This document shows, piece by piece, positions 54,306-62,441 of a stretch of DNA of 64,000 nt. A program made the translations under genes and the position numbers. Under the pieces are notes generated by a model, which worked only from the letters and a program-made list of their open reading frames with translations, was not told the DNA's origin and ran no database searches. The number at the start of each line of letters is the position of its first letter. The stretch's first letter is position 1. This DNA is from DASSUW01 sp963849695. Its GTDB lineage: Bacteria; Actinomycetota; Thermoleophilia; Solirubrobacterales; Solirubrobacteraceae. The stretch covers positions 1 to 64,000 of the forward strand of contig CAWKIT010000040.1 of the NCBI GenBank assembly GCA_963849695.1, given 5' to 3'.

Positions 54306-55452
54306 ATGCAGAGGATGCGCACGCCCCTGACAGTGATGGCGGTGCTCGGCGTGGCCCTGTATGGGCTGTGGCTCGTGACCGAGGACGGCGGGACCGAGCC
54401 GGCGCCCGCGGCGGCGGCGATCCCGGTGATCGCCGAGCGGGTGGAGGCGCTGCGCGACCTGCGCTTCGAGCAGATCCCGCGCCCGGTGACCGTCACGCCC
54501 GAGCAGGCGCGCCGCGAGGGCCTCTCGGACCTCGACCGCAACTACCCGCCGGAGCGCCTGCGCGCCGACGAGGAGATCCTCAAGCTGCTGGGGCTGATCG
54601 ACGAGGACGCCGACCTGCGCGACCTCGCCGGGTCGCTGTTCGGCGAGGGCGTGGCCGGCTACTACGACCCGCGCGACGGGCGCCTGCGCGTGGTCGAGGG
54701 CGCCGGGACCGGCAACCGCGTGCTCGAGGAGATGGTCCTCGCCCACGAGCTCACGCACGCCCTCGAGGACCAGCGGTTCGGGCTCCCGCAGACGCCGGCC
54801 ACCGACGACCGCTCGCTCGCGCGCGCGGCGCTGCACGAGGGCACGGCCACGGCACTCATGACCGCCTACATCCAGGAGCACTTCAGCGCGGAGGAGGCGC
54901 TCGGTGGCCTGCTCGGCTCGGCGTTCGAGGACACCGGCGACCTGCCGCCGTTCATGGAGGCGCAGGTGCTGTTCCCGTACGTGGGCGGGGAGCGGTTCGC
55001 CGGCCACCTGCTGAGACGCGCCGGCGGGCGCTGGAACCTGGTCGACACCGCCTACGAGCTTCGCCCGCCGGCCTCGACCGAGCAGGTCCTGCATCCGCGG
55101 GCCTACCTGCGCGCGGACGAGCCGCTGCCGGTCCGCCTGCGCGCTCGAGCGGTGCTCGGCGACGGGTGGCGGCGGGCGACGGCCGGCACCTGGGGCGAGC
55201 TCCAGACGCGCGAGCTGCTCGGCTCGGCGCGCGCCGCGGCCGGCTGGGGCGGCGACCGCTACGAGCTGTGGCGATCGGACGGGGACCGGGCGCTGATCAT
55301 GCGCTGGCGGTGGGACACGCCGCGCGACGTGGCGGAGTTCGAGCAGCGGCTGCGCGGCGATGGACCTCGGCGTGGTGGCCCGCCGCGGCGGGCTCGTGAC
55401 GCTGGTGGTGGCGCCCGAGCCGCTCGCCGAACGTCTGGCGGCGCGCGCGTGA
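54306..55452 (+). CDS. Membrane-anchored zinc metallopeptidase-like protein (apparent frameshift near 55360)
   Basis: An N-terminal membrane helix (LTVMAVLGVALYGLWLV) is followed by a large extracellular domain with the HExxH-type motif LAHELTHALEDQ (about residue 146-157) and a downstream HEGTATALM (third ligand region), as in gluzincin-like proteases. In frame 0 the ORF runs on to 56711 and would fuse to the MFS gene. The end reads DLGVVARRGGLVTLVVAPEP in the +1 frame with a stop at 55450-55452 that overlaps the MFS start. So the natural protein is about 380 aa. GATGG repeat near 55358 is the likely site of the indel. Substrate unknown. Confidence 0.7.
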
Positions 55453-56711
55453 CAGGTCGGCTCGACCGCCGCGCGCTCGGGGTCCTTGCGGGCGGCCACC
55501 TCTGCGTCGATCTCTGCCAGGGCGCCGTCCCCGCCCTGCTGCCGTTCCTGGCCGCCGAGCGCGGCTACTCGTACGCCGCGCTCGGCGCCCTCGTCCTGTT
55601 CTCGACGATCGGCTCCTCGATCATCCAGCCGCTGTTCGGACTGCTCTCGGACCGCATCGCGCAGCCGTGGCTGATGCCGGGCGGGCTGGTGCTGGCGGGC
55701 GTCGGGATCGCGCTCGCCGGGCCGGCGCCGAGCTACGGGCTCACCGCGCTCGCGGTCGTGGTGAGCGGGCTGGGCGTCGCCGCCTTCCATCCGGAGGGGG
55801 CGAAGTTCGCGGGGCTCGCCTCGTTCGAGCGCAAGGGGCGGGGGATGAGCCTGTTCTCGGTCGGCGGCAACGCCGGCTTCGCGCTCGGGCCGCTGCTCAC
55901 CACGCCGCTGGTGCTGGTGTTCGGACTGTCCGGGACGCTCGCGCTGGTCGTGTTCCCGCTCGCGGCGGCGGTGCTCACGGCGCGGGAGATCGGCCGCCTG
56001 CGCGGGCTCGAGGAGGCCCGGCCGCCGGCGCCGGCGGGCGCCGGCGAAGACGACTGGGGCGCGTTCAGCCGGCTCGGCGGGCTGATCGCGCTGCGCTCGG
56101 GCGTCTACTTCGGCCTGCAGGCGTTCATCCCGGCCTATTTCGTCGTCGAGCTGAGCTCGAGCGAGGCGGCCGGCAACGCCGCGCTGACGATCATGCTGGC
56201 GGCGGGAGCGGTCGGCACGCTGGTCGGCGGCGGGCTGGTCGACCGCTGGGGCGGGCGGGCGGTGCTCGTCGGCACCCAGCTGCTGCTCCTGCCGCTGCTC
56301 GTCGTGCTGCCGCTGGCCGGCGCGGCGCCCGCCACCATCGTCCTCGGCCTCGTCGGGTTCGTCACGATCGCCAGCTTCTCGATCACCATCATCCTCGGCC
56401 AGGCGTACCTGCCGAACCGCATGGGGCTGGCCTCCGGCGTGACGCTCGGGCTGGCGATCGGCCTCGGCGGCGTGGCGGCGACCGCGCTGGGCGTGATCGC
56501 CGACGCCGCCGGGCTCCATGCGGTGCTGTGGACGATCGCCGTGCTGCCGCTGCCTTCGATCGCGCTCGCGTTCAGCCTGCCGTCCGTGCCGCCGGCCGCC
56601 TTACCGGCGCAGCCCGAGGTACTGCAGCGCCGCGAACCCGGCGACGACGACGGCCTGGAGCGCGATCCACACCTGGCCGACGGGGTCGGGGGTGAACGTG
56701 TCGAGCGCTAG
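55449..56711 (+). CDS. MFS transporter (fosmidomycin-resistance-like)
   Basis: Starts at GTG 55449, overlapping the metallopeptidase stop (GTGA). About 11-12 membrane helices: LGVLAGGHLCVDLCQGAVPA, LLPFLAAERGYSYAALGALV, the motif-A-like GLLSDRI, HPEGAKFAGLASFERKGRGM, and an NRMGLASGVTLG block typical of the FSR (fosmidomycin resistance) subfamily of drug transporters. The last about 35 codons (56605-56711) run into a convergent gene and look non-homologous; a missing stop near 56600 is possible. Confidence 0.85.
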   Translation: MTGRLDRRALGVLAGGHLCVDLCQGAVPALLPFLAAERGYSYAALGALVLFSTIGSSIIQPLFGLLSDRIAQPWLMPGGLVLAGVGIALAGPAPSYGLTALAVVVSGLGVAAFHPEGAKFAGLASFERKGRGMSLFSVGGNAGFALGPLLTTPLVLVFGLSGTLALVVFPLAAAVLTAREIGRLRGLEEARPPAPAGAGEDDWGAFSRLGGLIALRSGVYFGLQAFIPAYFVVELSSSEAAGNAALTIMLAAGAVGTLVGGGLVDRWGGRAVLVGTQLLLLPLLVVLPLAGAAPATIVLGLVGFVTIASFSITIILGQAYLPNRMGLASGVTLGLAIGLGGVAATALGVIADAAGLHAVLWTIAVLPLPSIALAFSLPSVPPAALPAQPEVLQRREPGDDDGLERDPHLADGVGGERVER

Positions 56712-56786
56712 CACGAGCAGGCTGCCGGCGGCCCAGGCCAGGTTCGCGAGGATCACGGCGACCACGCCGGCGCGGGGGATCGCCGG
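56601..56786 (-). pseudogene. C-terminal fragment of a small membrane protein
   Basis: In the frame ending at TAA 56601 the sequence reads IPRAGVVAVILANLAWAAG, SLLVLALDTFTPDPVGQVWI and ALQAVVVAGFAALQYLGLRR, two membrane helices like the end of about 120-aa actinobacterial proteins with two to three helices. It has no start: upstream it becomes the out-of-frame end of the MmyB regulator. The junction at about 56780 looks like a deletion that fused two genes out of frame. Confidence 0.6.
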
Positions 56787-57289
56787 TCGAGCAGATGCGC
56801 GCGCCACTCGCCGTAGTTGAGGATCCGCGACGCCATCCCGTCCGGGTGCAGGCTCACCCGCAGGACGTTGACCGGCGGCTCCATCAGCTCCGCCGGCACG
56901 TCCGCCGTGAACGTCGCGATGCTGCGGTTGGCGGCGGCGAGGTTCCACCAGCGGTCGACCACCACGGCCGGGTACGGCTCGTGGCCGGCCAGCACGCGGT
57001 CGAGCGCGTCGCGCACCGGCGCCATCTCCGGCGCGTCGATCGGCCGCTCCTCGAACGCCGGCGCGAAGCCCGCGGCCAGCAGCAGCCGGTTGCGCTCGCG
57101 CAGCGGCACGTCGAGCTGCTCGGAGAGGTGCAGGACCATCTCGCGGCTCGGCCTCGAGCGGCCGGTCTCGAGGAAGCTCAGGTGCCGGGCCGACACGCCG
57201 GCCTCCAGCGCGAGGTCGAGCTGGCTGAGCCGGCGGCGCTGCCGCCAGTCCCGCAACAGCGTCCCGAGGGGAACGGTGGCCGTGCTCAT
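56753..57289 (-). CDS. MmyB-like helix-turn-helix regulator, C-terminally truncated
   Basis: 178 aa, where the family is about 260-280. Residues 8-70 are an HTH_3/XRE domain (LLRDWRQRRRLSQLDLALEA, GVSARHLSFLETGRSRPSRE), then the MmyB ligand-binding region starts (FEERPIDAPEMAPVRDALDR, YPAVVVDRWWNLAAANRSIA, SRILNYGEWRAHLLDR) but stops after SPAPAWSP. The missing half corresponds to the junction with the membrane-protein fragment. MmyB regulators usually control an adjacent short-chain dehydrogenase or transporter; an operator candidate lies at 57327. Divergence from the MFS gene is not seen: both are on the minus strand. Confidence 0.78.
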   Translation of the reverse strand: MSTATVPLGTLLRDWRQRRRLSQLDLALEAGVSARHLSFLETGRSRPSREMVLHLSEQLDVPLRERNRLLLAAGFAPAFEERPIDAPEMAPVRDALDRVLAGHEPYPAVVVDRWWNLAAANRSIATFTADVPAELMEPPVNVLRVSLHPDGMASRILNYGEWRAHLLDRRSPAPAWSP

Positions 57290-57326
57290 GCCGCCGCACG
57301 CTAGCGAGGGCGCACCCGCCCGGCAC

Positions 57327-57341
57327 TTACCTGGCGGGTAA
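57327..57341. promoter_or_regulatory. Palindromic operator candidate upstream of the MmyB-like regulator
   Basis: TTACC-TGGCG-GGTAA, perfect 5-bp arms, 38 bp before the regulator ATG and just after the MFS gene stop. MmyB-type regulators are thought to bind such short palindromes near their own start; the assignment here is by position. Confidence 0.5.
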
Positions 57342-57346
57342 CGACC

Positions 57347-58564
57347 TCAGGCGTCCTGATAGGCGGGCGCGGTCCTGCGGAGCCCCGCCGAGGGGGAGGC
57401 GAGCATGATCAGCGCCGCGACACCGATCGCGAGCGGGATCGCACCCGAGAGCAGCAGCGCGGGCCGGGCGCCGATCGCCCCGATCAGCACGCCGCCGGCG
57501 CCGAGCGCGCCCAGCTCGGCGCCGTTGCGTGCCGCGTTGTAGGCGGCGAACGCGCGGCCGCGCAGAGCGTCCGGCACGCGCTCGTGGATCAGCGTGCGCA
57601 GCAGGACGTTCTTGACGCCGTGCGCGATGCCGCCGAGCGTGAAGCCGGCGAACGCGGCCCACAGCACGCCGGAAGCCGCCGCCGCGGCGATGCCGAGCCC
57701 CTGCACGGCGACGCCGGCCAGGGCGCCGGCCGCCAGCGCGGCCGGCGGGATGCGGCGTGCGAGCCCGACCGCGCCGGCGACCATCCCGAGCGTCCAGCTC
57801 GCCATCAGCACGCCGTACGCGGCGTCGCCGGCCTTCAGGACGTCGGTGACGTAGAAGACCTCGGCGGCGATCGACATCGAGAAGAACAGCAGCGCCGCGA
57901 CCGCGCCGGCGAGCGTGACGCGCAGGACGCGGTCGGCGGTCAGGTACGCGAGGCCGTCGCGCGCCCGGCCGCCGTCGCCCTCGACCTTCGCGGCAGCCTG
58001 CGGGTGGCGGCGGGCGTGCATGAGGCGGGCGGCGAGAGCGACGGCGGCGAAGGTGGCGGCGTCGACCAGCAGGGCGACCTCGAGCAGCCCGGCCGCGGCG
58101 AGCAGGCCGCCCACGAGCGGGCCGCCGGTAGCGCCCGCGTAGCGCGCGGTCTCGACCAGCCCGTTGGCCTCGCTGACACGGTCGGGCCCGGAGGCGACGG
58201 GGACGAGCGCGAACTCGGCCGGCTGCGCGATCGCGTTGCCGGCGCCGATCGCGGCGGTGAGCACGAGGATCGCGGTCAGCGAGTCCGGAGTGAGCGCCAA
58301 GGCCGCGACGGCGGCGGCCTGCGCGAGCGACGCGATCCACAGCAGCCGGGCGTTCTCGAACCGGTCGGCGAGCCGGCCGGCGACGCCGCCGAGCGCGACG
58401 ACCGGGCCGAACAGCGCGAGGAAGAAGGCGGAGACCGCGAGCGGCGAGCCGCTGATCGCCGCGACGTGCAGCGCGAGCGGGATCCACAGCAGGAAGTCGC
58501 CGAACGCCGACAGGCCGACGGCCCCGACGATCAGGCGGACGTCGCGGATCCGGAGCACGGTCAT
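57347..58564 (-). CDS. MFS transporter (enterobactin exporter-like)
   Basis: 405 aa from ATG 58564 (longer frames are not membrane-like). Twelve hydrophobic segments; VRLIVGAVGLSAFGDFLLWI start, motif A-like GGVAGRLADRFENARLLWIA, NGLVETARYAGATGGPLVGG and LRGRAFAAYNAARNGAELGA, the pattern of EntS-type proton-driven efflux proteins. Substrate unknown. No close operon partner upstream. Confidence 0.86.
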   Translation of the reverse strand: MTVLRIRDVRLIVGAVGLSAFGDFLLWIPLALHVAAISGSPLAVSAFFLALFGPVVALGGVAGRLADRFENARLLWIASLAQAAAVAALALTPDSLTAILVLTAAIGAGNAIAQPAEFALVPVASGPDRVSEANGLVETARYAGATGGPLVGGLLAAAGLLEVALLVDAATFAAVALAARLMHARRHPQAAAKVEGDGGRARDGLAYLTADRVLRVTLAGAVAALLFFSMSIAAEVFYVTDVLKAGDAAYGVLMASWTLGMVAGAVGLARRIPPAALAAGALAGVAVQGLGIAAAAASGVLWAAFAGFTLGGIAHGVKNVLLRTLIHERVPDALRGRAFAAYNAARNGAELGALGAGGVLIGAIGARPALLLSGAIPLAIGVAALIMLASPSAGLRRTAPAYQDA

Positions 58565-58666
58565 GGCGCGAGTGTCCGCGACGACCGTTCTCGCACCGTT
58601 CGCCCAGCGTGAAAGCCGCGCAAAACGAACATCAACTGCGGCGGGGTAAGGGGGTAGCGCCGCGAT

Positions 58667-58715
58667 CGTCCGTGGCGCCTTTGCGTCGATATTCGGGGTG
58701 AAGGCGCCACGGACG
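58667..58715. repeat. 15-bp perfect inverted repeat
   Basis: CGTCCGTGGCGCCTT (58667-58681) and AAGGCGCCACGGACG (58701-58715), 19-nt loop containing ATATTCGGGG. It lies in the gap between the MFS gene and the PGM1-like gene and overlaps the start of a remnant ORF. Confidence 0.75.
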
Positions 58716-58817
58716 ACCGCCGCGGGCGCGACCACCCACCTCGACGAGGCGGTCCGCCGCAACGAGGCCGCCGGCTTCACGGTCTGGGCCGACCACGCCC
58801 GCGGCGCGCTCGGTTAG
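58698..58817 (+). pseudogene. Small ORF, possible remnant of a helical-repeat (TPR-type) regulator
   Basis: GTG 58698 to TAG 58817, 39 aa: TTAAGATTHLDEAVRRNEAA then GFTVWADHARGALG. The spacing of A-x-x-x-L-x-x-A-x-x-x resembles a TPR helix pair at the C-terminus of LuxR/BTAD-type regulators. No domain context and no Shine-Dalgarno; overlaps the next gene's stop by 4 bp on the opposite strand. Confidence 0.25.
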
Positions 58818-60289
58818 AGCGCACCCGCCAGCCGCGGCATTTCGAGCACGACCGCCTGCGCCTGCTCGTACCGCCGCCGCGCGTCGAGGGCGCTGTCACC
58901 GACGGCGGTGAGGCCGACTCGCCCCAGCTCGTCGAGCGAACTCAGCATGTGGAACACGACGCCGCATCGGCGCGCGTGGTCGAAGCCCAGCCGGCGCTGA
59001 TGCAGAAGCGCGAGCAGTCCATCCCGGCCGAGGGCCCGGAGCGACGGGGCCTCGAGGTCGTCGGTCGCGACGTAGTGCTTGGCGACCCCTGCCGCCGTCG
59101 TGAACGTCGCCGCGTCCGCGTCGTATCTGCCGCCGGTCAGGAGCGCGAGCGCCGCGAAGGGATGGGTCGTCCCGCCGGCCCGGAGGTTGATCTCGATCGC
59201 GTACGGCTCCCAGCCGCCGCCGTGGTCGCGCGCGACCACGAAGTCGACCGCGGATCGCCCGAGCACCCCGTCGTCCGCGAGGCAGCGGCCGATCTTCAGC
59301 GCTAGGCCGGTGATCATCGCGGCGTACGACGGCGCGGCCGGGAAGCGGCACCCGAGGTAGCTCTGGCCGGCCAGGATCTGGTCGTGCGTGGAGACGATCT
59401 CGACGGTCCCGGCGGGCGTGATCTCCAGCTGGACGCTCGGGCTGCGCACGTGCCGGCCGGTGATCCGTTCCTCGATCACGCCGCCGCGGCGCGAGAGCTC
59501 GGCCAGGTACGCATCGACGCTCACGCCGCCGGCCTCGAGCGTCATGCGCGCGAGCCGCTCCGCGATGCGCCGTAGCTCCCCATCGGTCCCGGGCCGTGGG
59601 AGCCCGCGGAGGTCGATCACGGCGTTGCCCTCGCCGGAGACCGCGTCGTCGAGCTTGACGATGGCCTCCACGAGATTCGGCTTCGACGCGCGCAGCCGCG
59701 CGAGCGCCTCGATCGCGGCGCGGGTGCTCGTGATGCGGCCTACTCCCAGCGGATGCGGAACGGCGGCCCTCGCGAACAGCGCCCGGCCGCCGCTCTTCGT
59801 GCCGTGATGGAGATGACGAGGGTCGGCGCCGTAGAGCGGCATGTCGAGCGCCACGGCCAGAGCCTGCTCGAGCGGGGTCGTCATGTAGGGCAGCAGGACG
59901 GCGTGCTCACAATGCCGGGCACACCAGCGGATCCGGGTCAGCAGGTGCGTTCGTTCGAGCAGCTTCTCGGTCAGCGGCCGCGCCGACCGGTCGGCGGCGG
60001 AGAGCAGCGTCAGCCGGGCGCGAGCGCCCCTGCGCACCGCTTCCGGCAGCAGCGAGAGGTAGTACCCGACGATGGCGGACGCGACCGGCGAGGAGGTCAC
60101 GTAGACCAGGCGCAGGCCGGGATCGCGCAGCATCAGCATCAGGCACAGCAGCCGCTCCTCGTATGCCTGCGCCTCGGCCGGCGGCTCGTGCCACCGCTCG
60201 ATCGTCCGCGACGGCACGACGACCAGGCACCGTCGGCCGCGCTTCGCCCGCATCGCCGCGTGGACCACCTCGAGCCGCTTCGTATCCAT
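58814..60289 (-). CDS. ATP-grasp peptide ligase, PGM1-related, with preATP-grasp domain
   Basis: 491 aa from ATG 60289. N-terminal preATP-grasp region (residues about 12-180: RRCLVVVPSRTIERW, LRLVYVTSSPVASAIVGYYL) then an ATP-grasp domain: LVEAIVKLDDAVSGEGNAVI (Lys and Gly-rich loop), ERITGRHVRSPSVQLEITPA, DFVVARDHGGGWEPYAIEIN and LRAGGTTHPFAAL (metal-binding Glu-x-Asn). PGM1 from pheganomycin biosynthesis joins a nonproteinogenic amino acid to a ribosomal peptide, and relatives are widespread in actinobacteria without known product. No precursor peptide gene is obvious nearby. Confidence 0.8.
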   Translation of the reverse strand: MDTKRLEVVHAAMRAKRGRRCLVVVPSRTIERWHEPPAEAQAYEERLLCLMLMLRDPGLRLVYVTSSPVASAIVGYYLSLLPEAVRRGARARLTLLSAADRSARPLTEKLLERTHLLTRIRWCARHCEHAVLLPYMTTPLEQALAVALDMPLYGADPRHLHHGTKSGGRALFARAAVPHPLGVGRITSTRAAIEALARLRASKPNLVEAIVKLDDAVSGEGNAVIDLRGLPRPGTDGELRRIAERLARMTLEAGGVSVDAYLAELSRRGGVIEERITGRHVRSPSVQLEITPAGTVEIVSTHDQILAGQSYLGCRFPAAPSYAAMITGLALKIGRCLADDGVLGRSAVDFVVARDHGGGWEPYAIEINLRAGGTTHPFAALALLTGGRYDADAATFTTAAGVAKHYVATDDLEAPSLRALGRDGLLALLHQRRLGFDHARRCGVVFHMLSSLDELGRVGLTAVGDSALDARRRYEQAQAVVLEMPRLAGAL

Positions 60290-60379
60290 GCCGCGACTCT
60301 GAGGCCGAGGCGGGCCGGCGCCCACCCCCCACAGGGATACGAGATCACACCCGGAGCAGTGCCATCCTTAACCGTGCCG

Positions 60380-60661
60380 ATGAGGCACCGAACCTTCATC
60401 GTCTGCGCGCTCGTCGTCCTCATGCTCGAGCTCCTGGCGCTCGGCAGCCGTCCGGTGCCCGGGCCGACCACGGCCGAGCTGGAGCGGATCGTCGCCGATG
60501 AGCTTCAGGTCGAGGCCGGCCCGGTGAGTGACGTGCGATGCGTTCGCCATCGCGATGACGCGGCGCGGTGTGTCGCGCTCATGTACGACGGCTCGCGCAC
60601 ACTGGTGGCGGCGAGCATCGACAGCAAGACGGGCCGGGTGGCTTCCACGGTCAAGCACTGA
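60380..60661 (+). CDS. Small secreted or membrane-anchored protein of unknown function
   Basis: 93 aa from ATG 60380 (GTG 60374 is an alternative). N-terminal hydrophobic helix FIVCALVVLMLELLALGS, then a soluble region with two cysteines (VSDVRCVRHRDDAARCVALM) and two beta strands (LVAASIDSKTGRVASTVKH). Divergent from the PGM1-like gene over 90 bp and 46 bp before dipZ on the same strand. No family recognised. Confidence 0.6.
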   Translation: MRHRTFIVCALVVLMLELLALGSRPVPGPTTAELERIVADELQVEAGPVSDVRCVRHRDDAARCVALMYDGSRTLVAASIDSKTGRVASTVKH

Positions 60662-60695
60662 ACCGGCGCCGGATGCTCTTCGACGCCTACGGGCG

Positions 60696-60701
60696 TACCT
60701 T
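60696..60701 (+). promoter_or_regulatory. Probable leaderless -10 box of dipZ
   Basis: TACCTT lies 6 nt before the ATG at 60708 with no Shine-Dalgarno between. Confidence 0.4.
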
Positions 60702-60707
60702 TGGGCA

Positions 60708-62357
60708 ATGGCGCTGCTGATGGTCTTCGCGGCGATCGCCGGAGCCGGCACGGCGATGTCGCCGTGCGTGCTGCCGATCCTGCCGGCGGTCCTGTCGGCG
60801 GGCGCGAGCGGCGGCCGCCGGCGTCCGCTCGGTGTCGTCCTCGGGCTGGCGCTGAGCTTCGCTCTCGCGGTGGCCGGGCTGGCGGAGCTGCTGGCCCGTG
60901 TCGGTCTCGGCGAGGACACGCTTCGCGCGCTCGCCGTGCTGTTCCTGCTCGCCTTCGGCCTCCTGCTCATAGTCCCGGCGGCGGCGGCGCGGGTCGAGGG
61001 CGCCCTGTCGGGTCTGGCTCGCCTCGGCCCGCGAACGACCGGGGACGGGTTCGTGTCGGGCCTCGGGGTCGGCGCCGCGCTCGGCTTCGTCTACGCGCCC
61101 TGCGCGGGCCCGATCCTCGCCGCGGTGATCTCGGTGAGCGCCGCGACGGGTGCGACGGTCGCCCTCGCGGTCAGCTATGCGGCCGGTGCCGCCGCGGCGC
61201 TGCTGGTGATCGCCCTCGGCGGCCGCCGGCTCCTGCGGCGCCTGCGCGGTCCGTGGCTGCAGCCCGCCCTGGGCGCCGTGATGGTGGCGACGGCGGTGGC
61301 GGTGTACGTGGAAGCCGACGTCCGCTTCCAGGCGGAGGTCGCCGACAAGCTGCCCGGGCTGGTCGTCAACCCCGCCGGCGCGCTGGAGCGCTCGGACGCC
61401 GTCGAGCGAAGGCTCACGAAGGTGCGCGGCGAGCCGCGCTTCGCCGCGACCCGCTCCGGGCTGCCGGACCGCGGCGCGGCCCCGGAGTTCGCCGGAGTCA
61501 CGCGCTGGTTCAACTCGCAGCCGCTGTCCATGCGCGACCTGCGAGGCAAGGTCGTGCTGATCGACTTCTGGACCTACACGTGCATCAACTGCCTGCGGAC
61601 GCTGCCCTATCTGCGGGCGTGGGACGAGCGCTACCGCGAGCGCGGCCTGGTCGTCGTGGGCGTCCACACGCCGGAGTTCGAGTTCGAGAAGGACCAGGGC
61701 AACGTCGGCGACGCGATCGCCCGCAGCCGCCTGCGCTATCCCGTCGCGCAGGACAACGACTACGAGACCTGGAACGCGTGGGGCAACCTGTACTGGCCCG
61801 CCAAGTACCTCGTCGACGCTCGCGGCCGGGTCCGCTTCACCCATTTCGGCGAGGGCGCGTACAAGGTGACCGAGCACGCGATCCGCTCGCTGCTGGAGGA
61901 GGCCGGCGAACAGCGCCTGGGCGCGCTCGTCGACAAGCCGGCGGAGCGACTGCGCCCACGGCTCACGCCGGAGACGTACCTCGGAGCCGCCCGCGCCGAG
62001 CGGTGGCTGCAGCGCCCGCGGCCCGGCGTCCGCGACTACTCGGGCGCTACCGGCCGCCTCTACCGCGACCACTTCGCGCTGGCGGGCCGCTGGCGCGTCG
62101 ACGGGGAGTCGGCCACGGCGGTCCGCGGGGCGGTGGTCCGGGGGCGGATCACCGGCCGTTCCGTGTACCTGGTGCTGAGCTCGCGCGGCGACCGCGCGCG
62201 GCGACTCGAGGTGGCCGTCGACGGCCGCCGCTACGAGCACGTCACCGTCCGCCGGCAACGCCTCTACCGGCTCCTCACGCTCCCCCGCCGGGGCTCGCAC
62301 CGGCTGACGCTGCGCTTCGAGCCCGGCCTCTCGGCTTATGCGTTCACGTTCGGCTGA
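60708..62357 (+). CDS. dipZ: CcdA-thioredoxin fusion protein DipZ
   Basis: 549 aa. Residues 1-220 are a CcdA/DsbD-like membrane domain (AMSPCVLPILPAVLSAGASG and FVYAPCAGPILAAVISV, conserved Cys in each half). Residues about 260-400 are a TlpA/ResA-type thioredoxin with WTYTCINCLRTLPYLRAWDE (CxxC), then VVGVHTPEFEFEKD. The C-terminal about 130 residues match the extra beta domain of mycobacterial DipZ. Transfers electrons from cytosolic thioredoxin to secreted proteins. Complete. Confidence 0.92.
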   Translation: MALLMVFAAIAGAGTAMSPCVLPILPAVLSAGASGGRRRPLGVVLGLALSFALAVAGLAELLARVGLGEDTLRALAVLFLLAFGLLLIVPAAAARVEGALSGLARLGPRTTGDGFVSGLGVGAALGFVYAPCAGPILAAVISVSAATGATVALAVSYAAGAAAALLVIALGGRRLLRRLRGPWLQPALGAVMVATAVAVYVEADVRFQAEVADKLPGLVVNPAGALERSDAVERRLTKVRGEPRFAATRSGLPDRGAAPEFAGVTRWFNSQPLSMRDLRGKVVLIDFWTYTCINCLRTLPYLRAWDERYRERGLVVVGVHTPEFEFEKDQGNVGDAIARSRLRYPVAQDNDYETWNAWGNLYWPAKYLVDARGRVRFTHFGEGAYKVTEHAIRSLLEEAGEQRLGALVDKPAERLRPRLTPETYLGAARAERWLQRPRPGVRDYSGATGRLYRDHFALAGRWRVDGESATAVRGAVVRGRITGRSVYLVLSSRGDRARRLEVAVDGRRYEHVTVRRQRLYRLLTLPRRGSHRLTLRFEPGLSAYAFTFG

Positions 62358-62429
62358 CCGAGCGGTGCCGGTGCAAGGACCCTCGAAGCCCACCGATCGA
62401 TGATCCCTACCGTCGCGCGCCGCGCCGGT

Positions 62430-62435
62430 TAAGGT
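62430..62435 (+). promoter_or_regulatory. Probable leaderless -10 box of the secreted nuclease gene
   Basis: TAAGGT lies 6 nt before the ATG at 62442; no Shine-Dalgarno is present. Confidence 0.4.
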
Positions 62436-62441
62436 GGCGCA

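Noticed and set aside
54306..56711. Single 801-residue fusion of a metallopeptidase and a transporter
   Set aside because: The +1 frame at the junction carries a natural C-terminus and a stop overlapping a GTG start.
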